Below, piece by piece: positions 1 to 5,872 of a stretch of DNA of 7,937 nt (position 1 is the first letter of the stretch; each line of letters opens with the position of its first letter). Location: assembly GCA_031255115.1 (NCBI GenBank), contig JAIRTD010000103.1, positions 1-7,937 of the forward strand, in the 5' to 3' direction. The position numbers and the translations under genes are program-made. Source of the DNA: Spirochaetaceae bacterium (GTDB taxonomy: Bacteria; Spirochaetota; Spirochaetia; Treponematales; Breznakiellaceae). The notes under the pieces are model-generated. The model saw nothing but the letters and a program-made list of their open reading frames with translations. It did no database searches and had not been told where the DNA came from.

Positions 1-324
1 TTGTTTTTTCTTGTCAAGTTGAATTATCGCCTGCCCGGTAGCGCCTTCGTAGATAATAATATTGTCAGTATTAACACCGTAAGATTGAAGCAGAGGAAGA
101 AGAAATTCTCCGTCTTTGCCAATTTTACCCGCTATATGAACCGGCAGCCCTGCCTTTGCGAGAGAAGCGGCCTGATTGGCGCCCTTGCCGCCGGTACTTT
201 TTTGAAGAGCCGTACTGCCTATCGTCTCTCCCGGATAGACAATATGATCTACCGAAAAGGTAAAATCAATATTAAGGGACCCCAAAACGAGTATGGTTAT
301 ATTTTCTTTACGCTGTTCCGGCAT
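1..324 (-). CDS. rbsK: Ribokinase / PfkB-family sugar kinase, N-terminal part (runs off left edge)
   Basis: The first 108 codons of a carbohydrate kinase of the PfkB family, read leftward; the C-terminal two thirds lie outside the window. The family phosphorylates a sugar hydroxyl with ATP in the cytoplasm; ribokinase makes ribose 5-phosphate. Visible are a first beta strand ending in GSLNID (residues 15-20, the Asp being the usual sugar-binding one), the PfkB signature GGKGANQAASLAKAG (45-59), GKIGKDGE (67-73) and GATGQAIIQLD (94-104), all typical of ribokinases. The ATG at 324 was chosen because conserved sequence starts about ten residues later and a weak purine run (ACGAGA) precedes it. 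An in-frame ATG at 369 would add 15 residues that look non-family. It lies 78 bases downstream of the rpn remnant on the same strand and could be read from the same promoter. The family is secure. Ribose as the substrate, and hence the symbol, is likely but rests on the N-terminus only. Confidence 0.88.
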   Translation of the reverse strand, partial: MPEQRKENITILVLGSLNIDFTFSVDHIVYPGETIGSTALQKSTGGKGANQAASLAKAGLPVHIAGKIGKDGEFLLPLLQSYGVNTDNIIIYEGATGQAIIQLDKKKQ

Positions 325-359
325 ACCATTCTCGTAAGACGAAATAAAAATACGATGCC

Positions 360-383
360 GGCAAGGCATGCAATTGCTTTGCC
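360..383. repeat. Imperfect inverted repeat upstream of the ribokinase gene
   Basis: Nine-base arms GGCAAGGCA (360-368) and TGCTTTGCC (375-383) flank a six-base centre and match at 8 of 9 positions. An exact 8-base palindrome, GCAATTGC, sits inside at 370-377. The repeat lies in the gap between the rpn remnant and the kinase start at 324. As minus-strand RNA the hairpin has one mismatch and is followed about ten bases later by a T-rich stretch, so it could be a weak terminator or attenuator. As DNA it could be an operator for a sugar-responsive repressor. Neither role can be decided from one copy. Confidence 0.35.
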
Positions 384-402
384 AACCTGTTTGGCCCCGT
401 GG

Positions 403-648
403 TTATTTCCCGGCTGTTTCGGTCCGGTCGGATTTAACGGCGGCCAGTTTCAATCTAATCTGTTCCGCCGTGTACCCTTGCTCCATGAGTTCCAGGACGG
501 TGTTTTCGCCTTCTTCGCGGCCTATTTCGCGGCCTTCTTCGCGGCCCTTTTCCTGGCCTTCTTTGCGGCCCTTTTCCCAGCCTTCTTCACGGCTTTCTTC
601 CTGCCAGACTTCTCTGGCGTCATCCCAATTCCACTCGGTTAAAAGCAT
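403..648 (-). CDS. RpnS-like C-terminal small protein with eight tetrapeptide repeats
   Basis: An 81-residue protein equal to the C-terminal domain of an Rpn protein. Residues 1-16 are MLLTEWNWDDAREVWQ. Residues 17-48 are eight 4-residue repeats (EESR, EEGW, EKGR, KEGQ, EKGR, EEGR, EIGR, EEGE), highly charged and expected to form a helix. Residues 49-81 start with the family segment VLELMEQGYTAEQIRLKL. The start has an excellent Shine-Dalgarno, GGAGGT (656-661), eight bases from the ATG, overlapping the stop of the N-terminal fragment (gap 5 bases), so translation may be coupled. In described Rpn systems the separately translated C-terminal product (RpnS) dimerises through a repeat-bearing helix and blocks the nuclease. 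By analogy this could be an orphan antitoxin, or a regulator of full-length Rpn paralogues elsewhere in the genome. Expression and function are inferred. It could also be a decaying fragment. Confidence 0.6.
   Translation of the reverse strand: MLLTEWNWDDAREVWQEESREEGWEKGRKEGQEKGREEGREIGREEGENTVLELMEQGYTAEQIRLKLAAVKSDRTETAGK
505..600. repeat. 12-bp tandem repeat tract (8 units) inside the Rpn C-terminal reading frame
   Basis: Eight degenerate 12-base units on the plus strand; 517-528, 529-540, 541-552, 553-564, 565-576, 577-588 and 589-600 follow the pattern NNGGCCTTCTTC with small changes, and 505-516 is the eighth. Because the period is a multiple of three, gain or loss of a unit adds or removes four residues in the minus-strand protein without a frameshift. 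The 541-552 and 565-576 units are identical, which points to duplication. Variable 4-residue repeat number is a known property of Rpn C-terminal domains. Confidence 0.8.
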
Positions 649-653
649 ATTGA

Positions 654-821
654 TTACCTCCGTCGGCCCTTAAAAAGGACATCTTCCAGGGTGTTGATGG
701 TAACCGGAACATCAGGCGACAGCGCGACACCCGCTATAGCCCCATATAGTTCCCGCAGTGTATCGGGATCGCTAAAGAGCAATGAGAATACGCTGTCCTT
801 GTATTCACGGTTTGTGGCCAT
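654..821 (-). CDS. N-terminal fragment of Rpn-family protein (55 codons, truncated)
   Basis: This piece encodes the first 55 residues of an Rpn protein: MATNREYKDSVFSLLFSD at the start, then DTLRELYGAI (20-29) and PVTINTLEDVLFKG (39-52). It ends RRR-stop, where the deletion joins it to the other frame. The ATG at 821 was chosen because AGAGGAAAATC precedes it (good Shine-Dalgarno spacing) and because MATNREYKD is the usual family start. An upstream in-frame TTG at 869 would lie inside the promoter -35 element. The fragment has the first helices of the fold but not the catalytic residues, so it is expected to be inactive. If translated, its main effect may be to bring ribosomes to the start of the downstream C-terminal frame. 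Confidence 0.7.
   Translation of the reverse strand: MATNREYKDSVFSLLFSDPDTLRELYGAIAGVALSPDVPVTINTLEDVLFKGRRR
656..661 (-). promoter_or_regulatory. Strong Shine-Dalgarno for the RpnS-like ORF, at the deletion junction
   Basis: GGAGGT read on the minus strand, eight bases before the ATG at 648. It overlaps the last sense codon and stop of the N-terminal fragment. Its bases also encode the E-V of the family's E-V-I-N-M segment, so it was probably already an internal ribosome binding site in the intact gene, as in described rpn genes with an internally translated antitoxin. Confidence 0.6.
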
Positions 822-840
822 GATTTTCCTCTCGTCTAAT

Positions 841-869
841 GTTATAGACGAATTTTGCGTGAAATTCAA
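841..869 (-). promoter_or_regulatory. Probable sigma70 promoter for the rpn remnant
   Basis: On the minus strand TTGAAT (869-864) and TATAAC (846-841) are separated by 17 bases, matching 4/6 and 5/6 of the -35 and -10 consensus. Transcription would begin near 834, giving a leader of about 13 bases with the Shine-Dalgarno GAGAGG before the ATG at 821. The promoter appears intact although the gene is broken, so the remnant, and perhaps the ribokinase gene behind it, is probably still transcribed. Confidence 0.6.
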
Positions 870-1018
870 TTATGCCATTGGGCTTTTTAACAAGCGCCTG
901 GTTCTAAAATAACGCTATTTGAAGGTGTATTTTTCCTGGGGGTAGTGGAGTATCCGCGGAGCGGAGCCGGAACGCAGGTGGCCCTGTTTCTGGGTTTGTT
1001 GTTTTTTCTCCTTTAGAA

Positions 1019-1047
1019 TTGTATATTTTTCCGTTTTCCTGTATAAA
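1019..1047 (+). promoter_or_regulatory. Probable promoter for gltB-gltD
   Basis: TTGTAT (1019-1024) and TATAAA (1042-1047) with a 17-base spacer. The -10 matches 5/6 and the -35 only 3/6 of consensus, which would suit an activated promoter. Transcription would start near 1054, leaving a leader of about 16 bases before the gltB ATG. No clear binding site for a nitrogen regulator could be identified. Confidence 0.42.
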
Positions 1048-1069
1048 TATGTACATTACGGGAGTCATC

Positions 1070-4000
1070 ATGGGTGAAGTGTGCAAGGGGGGCGGGCCCC
1101 GGGGTTTATACGATGGGGAATTTGAGCATGACGCGTGCGGTATTGCGTTTGTAGCGGATATTAAGGGGCGAAAATCCCATGCTATACTTGAGCGGGGGCT
1201 TGAGGTTCTGGAGAGAATGGAGCACCGGGGCGCGGAGAGCGCTGATAACAAGACCGGTGACGGCGCGGGGCTGCTTATGCAGCTTCCCCATGAGTTTTAC
1301 CGCAGGCTGAATCCTGCTCTGGGTAATCCGGGAAGCTATGGAACCGGTTTGCTTTTTCTTCCCGGAAAGGGGGGGGCGCTTTCCGGCGGACATGACGCGC
1401 TTTGCGCGGCGATTCAGGCGCGCTTTGGGGAGCTTGCTTCTTCGCTTGGTCTTGTGGCGCAGTCCTGGCGGGATGTGCCGGTTGACGCTTCCAATATTGG
1501 CATTATGGCGGCTTCGGCTGAACCTTGTATCAGGCAGGTTTTTGTGCTTCCCGGGGACGGGTTTGTGTCCGGTTCGGACGGAGAGGGCGGGGTTCCTGAT
1601 CTGGAATTTGCCCTGTATTTGCTCCGCAAAAAATTCGAAAAGGCGCTCAGGGAGGAAGAGGCTTTTTCCGGGGTGGAGAACTGCTATTTTCCTTCGCTTT
1701 CTTCCCGCACGGTGGTGTACAAGGGCATGCTCATGTCAAGTCAGCTTAGGGCGTATTATCCTGAGCTTGGAGACGCTCTTATAAAGACTGCCGTGGCTTT
1801 GGTTCATTCCCGTTTTTCGACCAATACCTTTCCGGCCTGGCCTTTGGCCCAGCCTTTCCGTATGCTGGCGCATAACGGAGAGATTAATACCATCAAGGGG
1901 AACCGGTTCTGGATGGCGGCCAGGGAGGCGCTTTTTGCCCATCCCCGCTTTGGCGTTCATCTGCGGGAAATCTGTCCTGTTCTGGAAGACGGGGCCAGTG
2001 ATTCGGCGAGCCTTGATAATGCCCTTGAGCTTTTGGTTATGTCGGGCCGCAGTCTTCCCCATGCCCTGATGATGTTGATTCCCGAATCCTGGAATGACCG
2101 TAATCCCATACCGCCTGAACTTAAATCGTTTTACGAATACCATGCCTGCGTGATGGAGCCCTGGGACGGGCCCGCTTCGCTGGTTTTTTGCGATGGCCGT
2201 TATGTCGGCGGGACCCTTGACCGGAACGGGCTGCGGCCTTCCCGTTATACGGTAACGAGGGACGATCTTATTGTCATGGCTTCCGAGACGGGGGTGCAGG
2301 ATTTTAAGGGCAAGGATGTGGTGTACAAGGGGCGTCTTCTTCCGGGGAAGCTCCTGCTTGTTGATCTGGAGCAGGGACGCATTATTCCTGATGCCGAAGT
2401 CAAGGAAAGCATCTGCGGCCGCCGTCCTTACAGCGAATGGGTGCGGGATCATACCCTGCTTCTCAGGCAGGACCATGACACGGTCGCCGGAGCGCCGGAT
2501 ATTTTTGCTTCAGCCGCTTCGGGCAAGGCGGAGGATGAATTTTTAACAGAAAGATCCATATTCTTTATGGAACGGGCGCTGGGGTATACCAGGGAGGACC
2601 GGGATACGCTGCTTCTTTCCATGGCGGCCTCCGGGCAGGAGCCGACCAGTTCTATGGGGACCGATACGCCGCTGGCAATATTCTCGGACAAGAGCCAGCG
2701 GGTCTATGCATACTTTAAGCAGATTTTTGCACAGGTGACCAATCCTCCTATTGATTCAATACGGGAAGACCTGGTGATGACTCTGACCAGTTTTGCCGGT
2801 CCCCAGGCCACTCTGCTTGACGAGACAGCGCAGCACTGCCACCGTATCAAGGTTCTTAATCCCATCATCACCGAAGAAGACCTGGAGCAGCTTGGTTCCC
2901 TTAAAGACAGGGCCTTTGTTCTAAAAACCCTGGACGCCAGTTTTGCGGTTAATGAAGGGGACGCCGGGGAAGCCGGTAAAGGAGAAGCCGAGGAAGCCGG
3001 TAAAGGGGAGGAAAAATCCGCCGCGCCGGAGGCTGTTTCGGCGCTGGAGGCCGCTCTCAGGCGCTTGGTTGACGACGCGATTAAAGCCCTTGACGAGGGC
3101 GCTTCGCTTTTGGCGCTTTCTGACCGGCGGGCCCTTGATCCCGAAAGCGGCCGCGTTGCCATACCGGCACTGCTTGCTGTTGGTGCGGTTCATCACGGGC
3201 TTATCAGGGCCGGAAAACGCATGGGCGTTTCTCTGATTACAGATTCAGCCGAGCCAAGGGAAGTCATGCACTTTGCCCTGCTTTTTGGGTATGGCGCGGA
3301 TCTTATTCTTCCCTACGGCGCTCTTGCCGTCATAGGATCCATCTGCCGGGGCAGCGATTCCGGCAGGGCCGGGAACTATGCCCAGGCCCGGAAAAATTAT
3401 CTTAAAGGGCTTCAGAAGGCCATACTCAAAATCATGTCCAAGATGGGAACCAGTACGCTTAGGTCTTATAGGGGCGCTCAGATTTTTGAGGCGGTGGGCC
3501 TTGGGGAGCAGGTCATTGATCTGTGTTTTAGGGGAACGGTAAGCCGTATAGGCGGCGTGGGTTTTGCCGGGCTCGAAGAAGAAGTTCTTTCCCGCTGGCG
3601 TGAGGCGAAAAAACTATGGGAAGAAAGCCGGACGCCGCTTGATTTTCTCCTTGCCGGAGACGGCCAGTACCGCTGGCGAAAGCATGGCGAGAGGCACGCC
3701 TGGAATCCCGACGCCATTTATCTCCTCCAATGGGCGACCCGGTCGGGGGATTATGCCAAGTTTAAGCAGTTTACCGAAGCGGCTAACGCCCTTAACCGGA
3801 GCCCCCATGTGATACGGGGCCTTCTGGATTTTGCGGACGCTTCTCGTGAAGGGCCCGCAGGGCCCGTTCCCCTGGAAGAAGTCGAAAGCGTCGAAGAGAT
3901 CATGAAGCGTTTTACCACCGGCGCAATGTCCTTTGGTTCTATCTCAAAGGAAGCCCACGAACCCATAGCCGCGGCGATGAACTCCATGAAGGGAAGGTCC

Positions 4001-5845
4001 AATTCGGGCGAGGGCGGCGAGGACCCCGAACGTTTTGCCGTGCGGCCTGACGGAAGCTGGGCCCGGAGCGCCATCAAGCAGGTGGCTTCGGGCCGTTTTG
4101 GCGTAACCAGTGATTATCTTGCCAATGCCATTGAGCTTCAGATTAAAATAGCCCAGGGCGCAAAACCCGGCGAGGGCGGCCAGCTCCCCGGCCACAAGGT
4201 GGATGTGGTCATAGGCAGGACCAGACATTCCACGCCTGGCGTAACCCTGATAAGTCCGCCGCCTCATCATGATATTTATTCTATAGAAGATTTGGCGGAA
4301 CTTATCTTTGATCTTAAAAACGCCAATCCCCAGGCCCGTATCAGCGTTAAGCTGGTATCCGAAAGCGGCGTGGGTACGGTTGCCGCCGGAGTTGCCAAGG
4401 CCCACGCGGACAATATCCTTATCTCAGGCTATGACGGTGGAACCGGGGCCAGCCCCCAGAGTTCCATTCGCCACGCCGGCCTGCCCTGGGAGCTGGGTCT
4501 TTCGGAAACCCATCAGGTTCTGGTTCGCAACGGACTGCGGGGCAGGGTAAAACTGATGACCGACGGCCAGCTTAAAACAGGCCGCGACATAGTCATAGCC
4601 GCTATGCTGGGCGCTGAGGAATTCGGCTTTGGCACCTCGACGCTTATTGTTATGGGCTGCGTGATGATGCGCAAGTGCCACGAAAACACCTGTCCCATGG
4701 GAGTTGCCACCCAGGACCCGGAACTCCGCCGCCGTTTTTCGGGCAAGAGTGAATACCTGGTCAACTTTTTTAGATTCCTTGCCCAGGAAACTAGGGAGAT
4801 TATGGCAAGTCTCGGTTTTAAGACCTTTAATGAACTTGTGGGCCGCTCCGACCTTCTTGTTCCCCGGAAGAGCGAGAAGGCGAAAAGCGCCGGCCTTGAC
4901 CTGAGCCGTCTTCTCCACCGGGAAGAAGGCCCTGACTATGTGCCCGGCGGCAGGGCCCGGTACTGCTGCCAGGACCAGATACACAAGATAGAAAAGGTTT
5001 TGGACCGGACCCTAATTGAAAAATGCGCCGGAGCTCTGGACCGCAAGACGCCGGTTTCGGTGCAGACTGCTGTGCGCAATACCGACCGCGCCGTAGGCGC
5101 CATGCTCTCTTATGAAGTGTCCCGCCGTTACGGAGGACAGGGGCTGCCTGAAAATTTTATCACTGTTGATTTTTCCGGTTCCGCCGGGCAGAGTTTTGGC
5201 GCCTTTCTTGCCAGGGGTATCACCTTCCGCCTTTCCGGCGACGCCAACGACTATTTGGGCAAGGGGCTTTCGGGCGGCCGTATCGTGGTATATCCTCCTG
5301 AGGGTTCGGCTTTTAAGGCCAACGAGAACATCATCATCGGCAATACCGTGCTTTACGGCGCTACTTCGGGAGAACTGTATGTTTCGGGCGTTGCCGGGGA
5401 ACGTTTCTGCGTGCGGAATTCCGGGGTCAACGCCGTGGTCGAAGGAACAGGCGATCACTGCGCCGAGTATATGACCGGCGGCAGGATTATTGTTCTGGGC
5501 CCTGTGGGGCGGAATTTTGCCGCCGGTATGTCGGGAGGCATAGCCTATGTGTTTGACCGCCGGGGTGATTTTGACTTCTACCTCAATAAAGGCATGGTTG
5601 AACTTTCCGGCCTGGACAACGAAGAGGACGAAAAATTTGTCAAAGAAATGATACAAAATCATGTGTACTGGACCGGTTCGGTCTGGGCAAAGGGCATACT
5701 TGATTCCTGGAAGGAGAACAAGGCCCTCTTTGTCAAAGTGTTGCCGGTCGAATACAAACGCGCCCTCCAGCAGATGAAACTGGCCGAGCTTGACCGCAGG
5801 CTCCTTGATATCAGAGAACAGGAGGACATTGCTGTCAGGGCTTAA
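1070..5845 (+). CDS. gltB: Glutamate synthase (NADPH) large subunit
   Basis: GltB of NADPH-dependent glutamate synthase (GOGAT), 1591 residues. It hydrolyses glutamine and adds the ammonia to 2-oxoglutarate to make glutamate, the second half of the GS-GOGAT ammonia assimilation cycle, in the cytoplasm with GltD. Domains in order: a class II glutamine amidotransferase domain after a short propeptide, with EFEHDACGI placing catalytic Cys23 at the mature N-terminus and HNGEINT at 268-274; a central domain (about 500-840); an FMN/2-oxoglutarate barrel with TGAMSFGSISKEAHEP (from about 949), SNSGEGGED (977-985) and KPGEGGQLPGHK, and the 3Fe-4S ligands C1197, C1203 and C1208; and a C-terminal beta-helix of GxG repeats (about 1345-1500). 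The ATG at 1070 was chosen because GGGAG lies five bases before it and it gives a 22-residue propeptide; an in-frame TTG at 1019 lies in the promoter. It is somewhat longer than the usual 1500 residues or so, partly from a charged repeat at 634-649. All key residues looked for are present. Confidence 0.97.
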   Translation: MGEVCKGGGPRGLYDGEFEHDACGIAFVADIKGRKSHAILERGLEVLERMEHRGAESADNKTGDGAGLLMQLPHEFYRRLNPALGNPGSYGTGLLFLPGKGGALSGGHDALCAAIQARFGELASSLGLVAQSWRDVPVDASNIGIMAASAEPCIRQVFVLPGDGFVSGSDGEGGVPDLEFALYLLRKKFEKALREEEAFSGVENCYFPSLSSRTVVYKGMLMSSQLRAYYPELGDALIKTAVALVHSRFSTNTFPAWPLAQPFRMLAHNGEINTIKGNRFWMAAREALFAHPRFGVHLREICPVLEDGASDSASLDNALELLVMSGRSLPHALMMLIPESWNDRNPIPPELKSFYEYHACVMEPWDGPASLVFCDGRYVGGTLDRNGLRPSRYTVTRDDLIVMASETGVQDFKGKDVVYKGRLLPGKLLLVDLEQGRIIPDAEVKESICGRRPYSEWVRDHTLLLRQDHDTVAGAPDIFASAASGKAEDEFLTERSIFFMERALGYTREDRDTLLLSMAASGQEPTSSMGTDTPLAIFSDKSQRVYAYFKQIFAQVTNPPIDSIREDLVMTLTSFAGPQATLLDETAQHCHRIKVLNPIITEEDLEQLGSLKDRAFVLKTLDASFAVNEGDAGEAGKGEAEEAGKGEEKSAAPEAVSALEAALRRLVDDAIKALDEGASLLALSDRRALDPESGRVAIPALLAVGAVHHGLIRAGKRMGVSLITDSAEPREVMHFALLFGYGADLILPYGALAVIGSICRGSDSGRAGNYAQARKNYLKGLQKAILKIMSKMGTSTLRSYRGAQIFEAVGLGEQVIDLCFRGTVSRIGGVGFAGLEEEVLSRWREAKKLWEESRTPLDFLLAGDGQYRWRKHGERHAWNPDAIYLLQWATRSGDYAKFKQFTEAANALNRSPHVIRGLLDFADASREGPAGPVPLEEVESVEEIMKRFTTGAMSFGSISKEAHEPIAAAMNSMKGRSNSGEGGEDPERFAVRPDGSWARSAIKQVASGRFGVTSDYLANAIELQIKIAQGAKPGEGGQLPGHKVDVVIGRTRHSTPGVTLISPPPHHDIYSIEDLAELIFDLKNANPQARISVKLVSESGVGTVAAGVAKAHADNILISGYDGGTGASPQSSIRHAGLPWELGLSETHQVLVRNGLRGRVKLMTDGQLKTGRDIVIAAMLGAEEFGFGTSTLIVMGCVMMRKCHENTCPMGVATQDPELRRRFSGKSEYLVNFFRFLAQETREIMASLGFKTFNELVGRSDLLVPRKSEKAKSAGLDLSRLLHREEGPDYVPGGRARYCCQDQIHKIEKVLDRTLIEKCAGALDRKTPVSVQTAVRNTDRAVGAMLSYEVSRRYGGQGLPENFITVDFSGSAGQSFGAFLARGITFRLSGDANDYLGKGLSGGRIVVYPPEGSAFKANENIIIGNTVLYGATSGELYVSGVAGERFCVRNSGVNAVVEGTGDHCAEYMTGGRIIVLGPVGRNFAAGMSGGIAYVFDRRGDFDFYLNKGMVELSGLDNEEDEKFVKEMIQNHVYWTGSVWAKGILDSWKENKALFVKVLPVEYKRALQQMKLAELDRRLLDIREQEDIAVRA
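2969..3016 (+). repeat. 24-bp tandem duplication within gltB (EAGKGE repeat)
   Basis: Two adjacent 24-base units (2969-2992 and 2993-3016) share their first 14 bases exactly (GAAGCCGGTAAAGG) and 18 of 24 overall. They encode residues 634-649 of GltB, EAGKGEAE followed by EAGKGEEK. The in-frame duplication makes a hydrophilic, probably disordered loop in the central domain. Confidence 0.7.
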
Positions 5846-5872
5846 ACCTGTCAGCAGTAAGTGGAGAAAAAC

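Larger units (their letters stand above)
403..821 (-). pseudogene. Rpn-family (PD-(D/E)XK) nuclease gene with internal out-of-frame deletion
   Basis: The two adjacent reading frames on this strand are the start and the end of one Rpn-family protein (recombination-promoting nuclease / putative transposase, PD-(D/E)XK fold). The N-terminal frame ends in the family's TLEDVLFKGR segment. The C-terminal frame begins in the family's EVINMLLTEWNWDDA segment: the codons for E-V-I-N lie directly before its ATG, in the same frame. From memory of full-length relatives (about 300 residues), roughly 150-200 residues that normally lie between, including the Asp/Glu catalytic core, are absent. The join falls at about 657-665, within CGACGGAGG, and shifts the frame by one, so no full-length product can be made. 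The parent protein would have been a toxic DNA nuclease linked to phage defence or recombination. That this is a deletion and not two separate genes is strongly supported by the family order of the pieces. The exact missing length is an estimate. Confidence 0.82.
822..1069. other. Divergent intergenic region between rpn remnant and gltB
   Basis: A 248-base gap between the leftward rpn remnant and rightward gltB, holding a promoter for each direction (841-869 and 1019-1047). The middle (about 925-990) is G+C rich and includes an 8-base palindrome TCCGCGGA (953-960) followed by GCGGAGCCGGAACGC. No convincing small gene, tRNA or terminator hairpin with a T-tract was seen. The rest looks like ordinary spacer. 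Confidence 0.6.

Noticed and set aside
505..600. Short regular repeats considered as a CRISPR array
   Set aside because: The units are 12 bases, contiguous, without spacers, and in frame with a protein repeat.
1..642. Plus-strand open frame of 213 codons with a Phe/Ala-rich repeat that mimics a membrane protein
   Set aside because: It is antisense to the ribokinase gene and to the Rpn repeat tract. The Phe/Ala pattern is only the complement of the Glu/Gly/Arg repeats, and there is no family resemblance.
654..680. Programmed -1 frameshift joining the two rpn pieces
   Set aside because: In the -1 frame a TAA lies at the only T-rich candidate slip site (CTTTTTAAG), and even a joined product would lack the catalytic core.
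925..990. G+C-rich block with TCCGCGGA considered as a small RNA, MITE end or dispersed repeat
   Set aside because: There are no paired terminal inverted repeats, no target duplication and no second copy in the window. A genome-wide search would be needed to call it a repeat.
1019..1069. Upstream TTG start for gltB
   Set aside because: It lies in the -35 element of the likely promoter and has no ribosome binding site, whereas the ATG at 1070 has GGGAG at good spacing.
1736..2476. Minus-strand open frames inside gltB (also 3944-4405, 4424-4984 and 5012-5662)
   Set aside because: All lie opposite conserved GltB domains and show no family features.
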